Shown here one piece after another: positions 32,421 to 43,602 of a stretch of DNA of 64,000 nucleotides (its first letter is position 1; each line of letters opens with the position of its first letter). The stretch covers positions 596,874 through 660,873 of the forward strand of contig BCHH01000006.1 in assembly GCA_001599595.1 (NCBI GenBank). The letters run 5' to 3'. Made by a program: the position numbers and the translations under genes. Source of the stretch: Beverwykella pulmonaria. Taxonomy: Eukaryota > Ascomycota > Dothideomycetes > Pleosporales > Melanommataceae. Below the pieces are notes generated by a model that searched no databases, was not told the origin of the DNA, and was given only the letters and a program-made list of their open reading frames with translations.

Positions 32421-33218
32421 CGCTGGACAAAGGGTCTCTCCAGTGCGACTACTAAGACACATATACCCATCGTCTAATATACGAATATAGTTAACATCGC
32501 TTCTTCTCATCACTATATTGAGGTGCCTGGTGGTAGGCGCCTCTCGAGGTAGAAATGCCTTCTGTAGGTGTTAAGATCCTACAATATGGTTGAAGAGCTT
32601 CGGGTAAGGAAGATAACCAATAGAGATCTAGCGGGTTGGTTCTCGGGGTATGAGCAGGGCTTAGGATCACCGGTGCGAATACTAAGACAGTAAAGGGGTT
32701 GAGAGTATTGTTCAAGTAGTAACCAATGTATTGCTAACTATTGAATCGAGGTTGAGCACCATTTACCCATTCCAGGGCCCAGTCCTTTACATAAGTGTGT
32801 ATCAGCTACTAGCAAGTGTCAGGAACTGGGCTCTGCACCACTCCGCCACTGCAACCAAAAGGTACGAATAATCAACACCAAGCTGATTCGCGTGTAGAAT
32901 AGTATATATATCCCTATAGCAAGATGCTACGCTGACTCATCATTGTAAGGCCGGTACCTGGCCTGTACGTAGGCAATATGGCTAAGGTGTCATGTGATTT
33001 AGCCTATTAATGTCCCCCGCTGCCAACGTCTCTCCTACAATACACTCTTGTCTACCCCGAAACCTACTCTCAACTCTATTAGTGCGACAACACACCTCCC
33101 TTACAGTACCTTGATTAAAAACGTGCTTTTTAATCTAGATATATATATACAGTTAAGTAAATAGAACCTGTTCTAATATAAAACGAAGGCAAGCCTAGAA
33201 CGCTGGTAAAACATGTAA
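32421..33218. other. Intergenic; no gene seen
   Basis: About 800 bp of AT-rich sequence to the right of transposon copy 3. Confidence 0.4.
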
Positions 33219-35260
33219 TCAAAACTCTTCCTTGTACTTAGCCTCCGTATACGCGACTGGCTCGCCTTTGTACGCGACAAAGAAATGCAGCGTAGCGCTG
33301 TCGAGGCCGATGTAAAGATCGAACGTAGCATCCCTCCACTTTTCTCTCGTGTTAGGATCCCGATAACTTGTCTCCCGCCATAGCTTCGAACACTTGATTC
33401 CGTAATCTACCTTGCAGAGTTGTTTAACACCTGTTGTATGTATTAGAATAAGATTCCTACAAAAGACTTTGTTGCAAGTAACTTACCAGTCTCTCTTCTT
33501 GACGGAGGATTATCATCAGCACAGTAATACAGCTCATCAGAGAAGTACCGCATTCCAGTGCTGAGCAGGCCTACCTGAATGTTTGCTGTCAACGGTATGT
33601 GCAACACTTTTCCTTCTTCAATTTTGTCTCCCTTCTCTAGCAACCATCCCATCTGATTGATCGCCCGCCATACCCCATCAGGTGCTCGTCTTCGGTCTTC
33701 CCATCGATGTCCTTTCGATTCATCGAAAACGCACGCAAAACTGACGCCGTAACTGTACCGTGCGATACGCGCTCGCACTGTCTTCTTGGCAGTCGGATTG
33801 TGTTTAGAGTTTTCTAAACCCCATATTGTGGCACCTCGGCATATCGACGACCAGCTGAAATCATTAGCAAGGTCTAGACTTTGAGACTATAGGTCTTGCT
33901 CACGCTCCATTGTTCTGGAGAACTTGGATCCCGGATCTTTTGTGTGCATCCTTGAGTTGACGATGGATATACCGATTCGTTCCGAAACCACCAACAAGCA
34001 ATATAGCCTGGATACATTAGCTCGATATTTCTACCTAGCGTACAGCCTATTATCACCTTTACCCGATTGCCTTTCTCCTGCACCTCATCGATCTGCTTCT
34101 CAACGAGTCGCATTATCTGGCCAATGACATGGTCAAAAACTGTCTTGAGTACGGAGCTGCAGCCAAGTCAGTGTAAGTAGACGCCTCACGACACAAATAC
34201 CTACGGCTTCAGAGTGATGGTGTCATCATCTATCCCCTCTTGAGGGTTGTCCTCCACACCTTGAAGATCGACCGAGTATTCTTGATTGTCTCCGGCGTAG
34301 CATCGCTTTATTGACAACTCGAATTCTCTCATCATCTTCTTTTTTGGTTTATCTTTGATTTGCTTCCATTGATCCTCCCCGACAATAGTTTTGATGTATC
34401 TCTCGAAAGCTTGGTCGAGGTAGACAGATCCACAAAGTCCACCTGAGGCTTAGGTTAGTCCTCACGAGGTAAGGGAATGAAGAAGAAGAAGCTTACCGTC
34501 ACCAACCGCGCATTCTTCGACTGCTAGGGGGTCAAGACCAACAATCTTGTAACTGATCAGATCCACAGTTCCACCACCAGCATCGCAAACTACAAAGCAA
34601 TCTCCAATATTCAAAGACTCGTCCTCTTCATTCTTTTCCTTCAAAACTGCTAACGCAGCGGCTTCCGGTTCGGTTACAAGGTCCATGTTCTGCGGCAGTC
34701 CTGCTTTGCGAGCCATCTTTAGAGTCTTGTCCTTAGCTGCAGGGGACCAGATGGCGGGGACAGTAAGAACGACCTTCAGCGTATAAATCGACTCCCAGTC
34801 ATCTCCACGAACCTTCTGGATATCCTCCTTTGCATAGTTCCAAATCATTCGAAGGTAATCAGCAGCTACGTCCTCGGCATTCTTCTTAAGTGCACTGAGC
34901 AATTTCGTTGATGTCAACACCGCTTCTGAGCTTCGACCAACCTGGTTCTTTGGATCAAGAAGCAATTTGATCCATCGGAAGCTGTCCTTTCGTACGTTAT
35001 CGACCGAGAATCCCCATTGTGCAACTTCTCCATTCTCGTAGGAGATTATTGTAGGAACTTTGTCAGAGGTTGCGACTGTTGAGCTTGGATTTGGCCAGTC
35101 ATTGATTACTCGAACGGTTTTGGTTCCTCCATTGACGGCCCAAGATACTCCAGAATATCTGTGTTTCTCGTCAGCTGAATTATACGCTTATAATATACCA
35201 GAGCACGAGGCTCACTAACGTTGTGCCAAAGTCAATCCCGACGACAATTTCAGATGCCAT
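33219..35260 (-). CDS. HSP70-like actin-fold ATPase (not canonical Hsp70), seven exons
   Basis: Proposed exons are 35260-35220, 35158-34497, 34442-34205, 34156-34063, 34007-33904, 33854-33487 and 33430-33219, giving 572 residues. All introns are 48-61 nt with GT...AG ends. The actin-fold ATPase signatures are present: phosphate-1 VVGIDFGTTYSGVSWA (split by intron 1), phosphate-2 FVVCDAGGGTVDLISY, the connecting VTEPEAAALAVL, and the adenosine motif LLVGGFGTNRYIHRQL, restored only by intron 4. The C-terminus lacks the Hsp70 beta-sandwich, lid and EEVD and instead has a family-specific domain (DYGIKCSKLWRETSYRDPNTREKWRDA). Such proteins, like mammalian HSPA12, are expanded in filamentous fungi and their roles are largely unknown. 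It is divergent from the GTPase gene, with 601 bp between the start codons. Confidence 0.88.
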
Positions 35261-35861
35261 CGTTCAGATGCAGGTATACATTCAACTCGATTTCTGAAGG
35301 TATGATGTAGGGTTTTGAGAGTCGACGCTTTCATACAAAAGAAAATAGTTTCAGCCTTTTGACCTTCGAGGAGGGGCAGGCGGAGACCCTGGCGAAGGGC
35401 ATTCTCAGCCTTGTTGAGAGGGAGGGCGCATGAACCACATTCGACCTTCACCGAGGCGGCCAAAAAGAACGAGATTTACCATGAATAGCACTCAAACACG
35501 GCTGCAGGCTCTTGGCTTGCATATCCAATAGCGCTATGCAAGCCGGGCCTCAAAGAGATCCTTGGAGCGAATATGCAGGTGCCATATGTTCCAGCCTTGC
35601 GGAGGGCGGCGCGTAGTTCAGCTATATCAGTCACGTTATTGATGCCCTTGAAATGCTCAGCCCTCTGGACTGCTTTGCTTGGTTCAGAAGCACTATACAT
35701 AAATTACACAGGCATAAGAAAACTCAGCGGTGAGCCTTTCTTGAGCGATTAAGTTAATACTAAGAGACGCAATTTTCCTTGGCCATAGAGCACTATATTC
35801 GGCTGTTTATCTTGCAACTTTAGCCCGCCTCCCAAAACCAGACAAACCATTATCTAGCAGA
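35261..35861. promoter_or_regulatory. Divergent promoter between HSP70-like and GTPase genes
   Basis: 601 bp separate the two start codons. Small minus-strand open frames here show no motif. The notable feature is the inverted repeat at 35514-35544. Confidence 0.55.
35514..35544. promoter_or_regulatory. Perfect 10-bp inverted repeat around a CCAAT box
   Basis: The arms GGCTTGCATA (35514-35523) and TATGCAAGCC (35535-35544) are exact reverse complements separated by 11 nt containing CCAAT (35525-35529). It lies in the divergent promoter and could be a dimeric factor site or a hairpin. Confidence 0.65.
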
Positions 35862-36931
35862 ATGGGAGAACAACAAGTCGTGCCCAGTATGATCGTGGTC
35901 ATGGGTGTCACGGGGGCCGGGAAATCATTTTTTATCAACCAGCTCGCCGGGAGAGAGGTAGTGAAAGAAGGCTCCACTTTGGACTCCTGTTAAGTCAATA
36001 ATATATTGATATACAAAACGCGTGCTAATTCTATGTAGGTACGCAAGATTGCACATTGGTGCCTGTTACAATCGGCAACAGCAAAGTTATGCTGATAGAC
36101 ACTCCGGGATTTGACGACACACAAAGAACTGACAGTGAGATCCTTACGGAGATAGCAAGAATTCTATCCGCACAATATGAACTTGGAGTGGAGTTGAAAG
36201 GTGTTATCTACATTCACCGGATTACCGACATTCGTTATAGTCGGTCGTCGGTGAAGACGTTTGAAATCTTCAAGAAGATTTGTGGCCAGAATGCCCTCAG
36301 TAACGTCCTTCTGATTACATCACGATGGACAGAGGTTGACCCAGCCACCGGTTCAGATAGGGAACGCCAGCTGAAGGAGAAATTCTGGGCGTACATGCTA
36401 GGGCATGGTTCCAACATCAGCCGCTTTCACGGCGACCGTCCCTCTGCTGTCGGGCTTGTCAGCCAGCTTCTGCAAAAGGATACGGTGGTCCTGCAGATTC
36501 AAAAAGAATTGGTTGACGAAGGGAAGCAATTGGACGACACCGCGGCAGGAGCGTACGTGAGCAACAATCTCGACAAATTGAAGCAACAGTATCAGGAGGA
36601 GCTAGCCTCTCTAGAAAGACTCAAGCAGGACTTGCTGGACAATGACAAGGCTATGAAGCGGCAGATCCAGCGCGACTGGGAGGCGGAGTCAGCGCGGCTG
36701 AGGCAGGTCCAGAATGAACAGGTCAGTCTCCAGCGTCCTGTTGGAACAGAAGTTCGTCAAGAGATCAAAAAAAAGAGGTCTGGACTATCAAATGTCCTCC
36801 CCTTCGTTCCGGCCGTGGTTAGTATTCTCGGCATGTTTGTGGGCATCCCTCCGGGCGTCACAGATATCTTCACAGGCTGGTTCGCGGATTTTGGGGCCAA
36901 CTTTGATATTTCCGATTTCCTTTCTTTTTGA
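35862..36931 (+). CDS. AIG1/GIMAP-like P-loop GTPase with coiled coil and hydrophobic C-terminus
   Basis: Two exons, 35862-35988 and 36039-36931 (50-nt intron GTTAAG...ATGTAG), give 339 residues. The Walker A/G1 motif is GVTGAGKSFF (about 15-24). The G3 motif is LIDTPGFDD (about 68-76). The G4 position reads TSRWTEVD instead of TKxD, so guanine specificity may be weakened. The G domain resembles AIG1/GIMAP and septin-like GTPases found singly in many Pezizomycotina. Residues about 190-255 are heptad-rich and charged (LDKLKQQYQEELASLERLKQDL), a likely coiled coil. A hydrophobic segment (LPFVPAVVSILGMFVGIPPG) near 300-320 could contact membranes, as in GIMAPs. Role unknown; nucleotide-driven oligomerisation is inference. 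Confidence 0.85.
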
Positions 36932-37500
36932 GGATGCGTGGAACAAACGTGTATGTCCTTCTCATTTATCGTGGATAAGCACTAAGATATGGGCCTAAAT
37001 TAGGATGAGTACCAATCAAAAAGGCAAAACCAAGTGCGGTGATGGGAGAGTTGCGAGCTTTGCCTTAAACCGAAACGCCTTTTGTTCCAAAATTTAGCAA
37101 CCAGTTGCATACGATGGTGGTCAGATAGAGACATGAATGAGACGGCTTTGACCAATGTGTAGTTGATTACGCCAGTGCATCGGTTATTCTTATCTTTGAT
37201 CGGCAGAATAAGCAATCACGAGGCCGGGGCGGGGCAAACCTCTACGGGCCTGGATGCTCAGCCTTGCGGCAAGTGTCGATCATGCTTTCCTGCTGTGAAG
37301 TTGGGTGCATTGTGGCTTGTATGAGAACATGCATGAAGACATAGCCAAGCGAGTCTTCCGGTTAAGGTCAAATCTCATGGCGCTTGCTATCCAAGCGAGG
37401 GATAGCTCAGCCTGGCCATGGCCGAGCCTGGTTGGTAAACATAATGATTACCTCCATATAGCGGAGGGTATGGTCTCTGTCTCATCTGTAAAATCGAACA
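36932..37500. other. Intergenic; no gene seen
   Basis: About 570 bp between the GTPase stop and the coiled-coil gene. Confidence 0.4.
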
Positions 37501-39286
37501 ATGTGGTCATCGGGCCCAGGCAATCCTTTCAGGGGCCGTCAACCGTCTACTACTGTAACAAGCACGAGAGTAGTCTTTACTTCCACCTCTGTACCTGAAA
37601 TGCCGCCAGCGTCATCCGCAAGTGCAGTGACAGCGGCACAGGTTGCCGCGCAGATGCCTGGAGCTTTCCCTCCCCGTCCTACCCCCTCGCGTTCTGTTAC
37701 CGAGTCGGACAGACAGAGGGCACCACCTCCACTGTCAGGTCGCCCGCCAACAGGATCGTCCGCAGTCAGTAATGCAACTACTTCAGTACCGAATCACTTT
37801 GATGCGTCGTGCGGTAATCCAGATTTCTGTCAAGATCATCCCTCCCAGGGAAACGATCTGCCAGGTAAGATGTTGAATCATGAGCCCGCGAGTCATCAGG
37901 TTGCACTTGTACTCACGTGAATTAGAGCCACCTCCTCAGTACTTAGATCGAGGCCCCAATGGAGGGGGCTCGAACGATGGATTGGCATACGGGTACGATA
38001 ATCGGGGGCATTCATCAAAGGAGAAGTCTAGCAGCAGCCATACGGTGAGAGGGGCTATCTGTCTAGCCTTAACTGCACGGACTGCTAATCCATTCAGAAT
38101 AAACTCAAGAAATTGGGGGCTTCACTGTTCGCTGAGCCTCGTCGAGACACAAGGGCGGAACAGAACTACGAATCTGATAAAGAAAGATACAGAAGAGAGC
38201 GGAACGAGTGGAAACATACTTGCCGTGACTTGGAAGATGCGAACAATTACAACATAGCCGTAATAAAGCGGCTGCAGGACGACCTCGCCAAAGAGCAGGA
38301 CCGCGTCGACCGTACCAAGCGCTCTGCGAACCTTTTAGAGACGACTATGGACAATAAAGAAATCTTCTTGGGTGTTCAAGCCCGGAATGATGATGAAGTT
38401 CGTGGCAAGTTCGGCTCCATAATCAGTTCGATTAAGACTTGGTCCAACAACTTCAATGCTGGTGGCGGCCATTCATTCAGAGACGATATGCTACCCGAAT
38501 ATCAGCGAGTCGCTCCTCTCTGTACGCAGCTGCAGTATCTGGAGAGGATTGTAGACGACAAGAAGCGGAAGCGTCTATTTGTTCGTGGATGGGCGGCTTA
38601 TATCATGACCAAGTCACTATTTCGGACTTTGGATCCCTTGGGTGACCTTGGGACGGATGTTTGGCTGGACCAGGGAGTTGCGGACACTTTCGGGCGCTTG
38701 GAGAATCAGCTGTGGTTTGCAGGTGAGTTCTCATGGTGTCGTGTTTCTGCAACTGCTAACGCAATTAGACCGGAAACTGATTACTCATCGTGCATTCAAT
38801 GACTGGCGCGCATTCACCGCTGACCTCTTAAGTAAAGCCTCCTCTAGTAACATCGACAAGTCCGAGGATCAGACGCGAAAGGCTGTCCAGGACGCCGTGT
38901 ACGAAGTGATGGATCTTGTGAAACCTTGGTGTGTCACAGGTGATCCTGATGCGCTCCGAGGGTACGCAGACCGGTTGCAGAAGATCTTCACTGAAGCTGT
39001 GCAATTGGCACAATTCCTGCGTCGTCAACGTGCTCTTTGGAGCATCAGATTTCCGTCGAGACCCAGCTTGCCAGACCTACCAGAGACAGGCCCGTTGATG
39101 TTCGATCCAACTAGCATGAAAGATGATAAGGGCGATGATGAAGATATGCATCCGGAGAAACTAAAGCAGCAATATGTCGACATCGTTGTAACGCCTGCAT
39201 TATACAAGCGTGGAAATACGAATGGGGAGAAGTTCGAGAACGAGGAAGCTGCTGCACCTGCTGTTGTTGTTATGAGGGCCGCTTAG
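37501..39286 (+). CDS. Coiled-coil protein with disordered N-terminus, family not recognised
   Basis: Exons 37501-37864, 37926-38044, 38098-38722 and 38769-39286 give 541 residues. The introns are 61, 53 and 46 nt, with consensus ends and CTAAC/CTAAT-like branch sites. Residues 1-160 are Pro/Ser/Thr-rich (PPRPTPSRSVTESDRQ, PPPQYLDRGPNGGG). Residues about 175-235 form a charged heptad region (YESDKERYRRERNEWKHTCRDLEDANN, IKRLQDDLAKEQDRVDRTKR). A globular alpha-helical part follows (ITHRAFNDWRAFTADLLSKA, LRGYADRLQKIFTEAVQLAQFL). The end is acidic with Ala repeats. I know of similar proteins only as hypothetical fungal proteins. It sits downstream of the GTPase gene in the same orientation. Confidence 0.75.
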
Positions 39287-41446
39287 GCAGCTACTTAGCT
39301 TCTAGTAGAGCCTCAAACCTTGAGAATGCAAATATGCTTTTGACTAAACCGTGGTACACAGTTATAAAATAGCAAACAAGTTCGTGCGATTCAAGCCAAA
39401 TTATTTATAGCCCACTGCTAGCGACCTATTAGTATACACGCACAGCCATCGATTGGAGCTCCATCGGCTATGTTCAAATCCTGTATTTTTAAGCCCAGAA
39501 CTGTAAGCAGGGTAATCTTTCTTTCTTGATTTCCCCTATATACAGGGGCAAGTGTGACAGGATGGGCGGCTGATTGTTAAAGAGAATAGCTATATACGCT
39601 CAAGAGCTTACTAACTGCATATAAAGCATACGAAAGGTTTCCTCGTAGATAAATTTTCAGGGTTTTCTGATGAGGACAATGATCATATGGCGACTGCGTT
39701 GTTCTGCGACAGATCAAGTCAGAGCAGCTTATAAGCTGTCCGACTAAGATCAACTAACTACATCTGGACAAGCTTTAAACCGTTACACAGATTTCTCCTC
39801 AGGCAAAGTCTCCATGGCTCCAAAGTCTCCATGGCTCCAGATAGGACTGGTACCAGACGGTAAATAGAATAAATAATAAAAGAATGGATAGCTGCAGATA
39901 GTTTTTGTTTTGTTTTAAATGTAGCAGTTAGTTTTGTCTAGTAGTGTAACGTAAAAAGTATCACGAGAGGCTATCAGTAATTTATGATCGGGGGTTAATT
40001 CGCTATTAATGACTGCTGATACAATCTCAGGTGCGGTAAGGCTACCATACAAGACGTTGTGTAAGGAGCTCAACCAGAGGTCCTTCGCGTTCAATAAGTA
40101 CTCGGCATAGTTCGTGTGTCAGGGTCTGGTTCGTGCGTAGGCTTAGCTCGATTAGGGTTCGGTTGTACATTTTAAGTTAGGTTGGTTAGTTGCCGAGCTA
40201 GTCGTTCGTAGAGTACTGTGTCGCAGAGTACTGTACTTGTCAGGCTTGTTGTTCGGAGAGTACTGTATTCTACAGAACCCTTGACAGTGCCACTCCGTGA
40301 CAAAAACCTTGTCTTTGTTGCTAATAATTAATTTTAAAATGCTATAGTATTCTATTTTTACTGTAGTGTAGCTGTTTCTGAATAGTATTACATCTGCGTA
40401 TTTTGGAAACTAATTGACTATTACTAAATATCATCATAGTGCGTGTTCGTATGGCCGATAAGCAAGAAGTCAAGAATCAGCATGAACAAATCAGTTCATT
40501 TGTTCCTTTGGCTGTAAGTTTGGCTGTCCTTTGGATGATTGAACACAGAGCCGCACTCTGAGGATACCAAAAGGCTAGGTTTGAAGAAGCGCATAGGTTC
40601 ACTGAAGAAAACTGAAAGGTTCGAAAGGAATGAGGCAATGAACAACTTGAGACAAGTCTATATCTAGAACCAAATGAGAGAGACACGACGCGGTCGAACT
40701 ATCATGCCGAGAAGTCGGTCTTTTAAATTCCGTCTCTCCGATCATGAAGGACAGTTTTTCCTTATATCTAGAGATGTAGTTGACGTGGTCGCTTTAGAAT
40801 TTATTTTCGTCCGTCAACACATCAGAGCTGAGCTTTGATGTCACACTGCAGGTCGTAGAGGAATCAGCTGCTGTCCATGGACGTGCGTAATCGAATAATC
40901 GTCGAGTTAGAAAGTCAGATTCGACCATCTGAAAAGCCCAATGCGGGGACGTGACCTCGGCGACTACTCAAACAAGATTTGTCATGAGTCTAGTGAATGT
41001 GTATGGCCAAGAACCAACTGAATACGTCTCCGAGGGCGATAGAGTATATGAGACAACTGTGTCCACAATTGCGAGAGCGCAGAGTGCGCAATATTTGCCT
41101 TGTTTGTTCTTAGCAGAATGTTCAACCGTATCTGCAAGCCTAGACAAGAAAAGCTCGCGATGAATGCGAAAGGAGATGAAAAATAAGAGGACGTTGGTTG
41201 GAGTCGTAGTTAAATATTAGTGATCAGGCGTCGTAGCTGATCCTCGGGATCCGCATTTGACCGAATGCTTGACCCAATGAGTAATAGTGCACGGACTATT
41301 ATATGTACCTGCATTAGTCTCGAATCCTGGCCGCCGAACAACTAGGGTAGCATCCGGAATTATAAAGGTTGAAGGGCTTGTCATCAATCAGTCAGGATCC
41401 TCTGCATCACGACTCTCAACTTCCTTACCAGACCTCAAACGCAAAC
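39287..41446. other. 2.1-kb gene-free, AT-rich stretch
   Basis: No gene is supported. It holds one dispersed repeat (40174-40302) and, near 39808-39840, a short direct duplication of TCTCCATGGCTCCA. Small open frames on both strands lack motifs. Confidence 0.45.
40174..40302. repeat. Dispersed repeat, LTR-end-like, copy 1
   Basis: Shares AAGTTAGGTTGGTTAGTTGC and the terminal block (ACTGTATTCTACAG, ACTCCGTGACA) with 51176-51257. This copy has an extra internal segment of about 47 nt containing repeated GAGTACTGT. The shared end in ...GTGACA suggests an LTR terminus; no target duplication was found. Confidence 0.65.
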
Positions 41447-42016
41447 ATGACCCCAAATCTTTCAATTTACGCTGTCCCAGTGTACTGGGTGATGGCGCTC
41501 TGGCCACACGTCATCGCTGTAAAATTATCCGAGAAATCTTCTGAGTAAACAGAACACTGATGGTTGTATCTAGGTGGGCACGTTGAAGGCAGCCAATGCC
41601 AAAACGGATAACGCGAACCCGAGGGGCATCGAAAATTGCACCAAGATCCAGAAAGCCGTTCCGAACGATGTGTACGCACGATGGGAGCGAGCCGAGGCTG
41701 CGCATAAGAACCTGCTGGAGAATGCGCCTCTCTTCATTGGAGCCGTGGTCATTGGGAACATGGCGAAGCTCGATACGTGTGAGTGACTGTATCCAATCGA
41801 GAATCTCCATGGCAAAGGTAACGGATGCTGATTTGATGGGCAGCAACCCTGAATACTGCCGTTGGAGCCTATCTGGGTCTGCGCGCTCTATACATCGTGC
41901 TCTATCTCAACACTACGACTCGGAAGTACTCGTTCTTCCGGTCGCTCAACTGGGCGGTATCGGTCGGGGTTCTGTTTACGGTGCTCGTGAAAGCCGGAAA
42001 CAAGCTTGCATATTAG
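41447..42016 (+). CDS. MAPEG-family membrane protein
   Basis: Exons 41447-41518, 41574-41778 and 41844-42016 give 149 residues. Intron 1 (55 nt) joins HVIA to VGTLKAANAK; intron 2 (65 nt) joins AKLDT to STLNTAVGAYLGLR. Four hydrophobic segments are visible (YWVMALWPHVIAV, APLFIGAVVIGN, AVGAYLGLRALYIVLYL, AVSVGVLFTVLV), with the family pattern ARxxRAxxNxxEN seen here as ERAEAAHKNLLENAPLF. MAPEG proteins are microsomal glutathione-transferase-like enzymes of the ER membrane; short fungal members are mostly uncharacterised, and catalytic activity is not certain. Confidence 0.85.
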
Positions 42017-42890
42017 AATTTCGTACTGCTACGCATCATACCCTTATATTACCCTCCTCTGCACAAGTTTTTTTTGCCGGTCACAATATCAGAATGGGCC
42101 GCGAGAAAACAAATTTTGACTGACCATTTTGTCCTTGCCCCACTCATCGCTGGGGAGGATGCCATCTTCGGTATCTGAAGTGTCGAGCAATCCTCCATAT
42201 ATGAGTTCATCGTACCCTCCCATAACATGCAGGCCGTTAGTGAGATCTACTAACCTCTTTAGTCGCGTCGAGATCTGGATCAGTCCAAGCTGCATCTTAC
42301 TGGACATGTTAGCATCCAATGGTACTATTCGTACATATAGCGGGGTGGACTAAATAAAGCGCAAGCATCTATCGACAGGCTAGGGAGAAGCAATAGATGA
42401 GCCGCGTACTGAAGGACTTCTTGGGCTGCCTGACTTTCTTTGCTTCGAATTCCGCAATTCCATCGTATGTGGCGAGGACTATGCCGTCCTTTAAGGGAAG
42501 GGCAATCTTATCTCTGTGCTCCCGATCTTAGTGAAACTGCCATGGGAGGTTAACAACCACACCTTCATTGCAGCATCCAAATGGAGCACGTGCCTGAAAA
42601 TCTGGCAAAAGCCCCACACCGGCCCCACTCTTGGACATTGTTAGAGTAGCGTCAACGGTCGACCAATGCTGATGAAATCACTCTTCAGTAACATTCGGCT
42701 TCCTCTTGAAGGAAATCAGGGATCGAATGTAAGGCTACTTGCAGGATCCCCTGCGAGTGTACGAATTAAGTTCATTGCACAGTCGCGACTTGCCCGTTGG
42801 TTGGCCCCGCCAGCTTGATTCGTGCGTTGACTTTCTCTTACTTCACCTCCCCCCCTCACATTTCACTCTCAATCCTCTAACCTCGCAAAA
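42017..42890. other. Intergenic; no gene seen
   Basis: About 870 bp between the MAPEG gene and the SDR remnant. Confidence 0.4.
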
Positions 42891-43168
42891 ATGGAGCGCA
42901 AGGACTTGAAAGACCGTCCAATTCCCATGAGACCTTTCAGCACTCTGTGCTGGAGTGGCAAAGCTATTACAATCTCTAGCGCATGACCAGGCATGGGCCT
43001 CGCGACTGCTCATTTACTCGCGAACTACGGCGCAAAAGTATCACTCGCAGACGTTCACAATAGCCTACATCACCTGTATGCTGTTCGTTTAAGGGCATCC
43101 AAGACACGTTACTAAAATTGAATGCTATAGGCTTGGTCGTCACCATCGATGGTGGATGGTTCATCTAG
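42891..43168 (+). pseudogene. Short-chain dehydrogenase/reductase remnant
   Basis: After ATG at 42891 comes a decayed Rossmann opening (AITISS, a TGA stop, then PGMGLATAHLLANYGAKVSLADV) matching the SDR cofactor motif TGxxxGxG. Shortly after, GLVVTIDGGWFI and a stop at 43166-43168 match the SDR C-terminal ...VDGG motif. The catalytic centre (Ser...YxxxK) and about 180 residues between are missing, so this is an internally deleted relic. Confidence 0.75.
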
Positions 43169-43602
43169 CTCTACCGGTGAATGTTGTACATCTACACATA
43201 CAAACGATTCTTGTCGTGTCTTGGGTAATTTTCAAGATGGGTCACCAGGGGAGGCATGAATGAACGCAACTGCACCTCGTAAGGTATCGTTACTGGAATA
43301 CATTCAACGGAATAGAATCTGGGCCGGCCATCTTCAGCACATATTCCATATGAAACTTCCTCCCCCTCTTAAGATTATGCATTTCGTGACCGGCAGCTCT
43401 AATTCTCAGCTCCTTCCTAATCCGCTTCATAGCCATTCGTGAACAGTGCTGGTGACACGAACGCTGATTGGCTGTTTGCGCTTACGTACTAGAGCCTCGA
43501 ACCATCTTATTTCATGAAGTCCGCCTTGGCTCATTCTGTATTTTTCCATTCCCCACTGCCGCCTTGAACTTCTTAAGACCAGGCGAAGAGGCAGGCGTAG
43601 AG
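43169..43602. other. Intergenic; promoter of the Gfo/Idh gene
   Basis: About 430 bp with no gene seen. Confidence 0.4.

Noticed and set aside
35215..35700. Two minus-strand open frames (82 and 74 codons) in the divergent promoter.
   Set aside because: No motif; one overlaps exon 1 of the HSP70-like gene in another frame.
40123..40302. TGTCAGGG...GTGACA as a complete solo LTR.
   Set aside because: No target duplication, and the left half is not shared with the copy at 51.2 kb.
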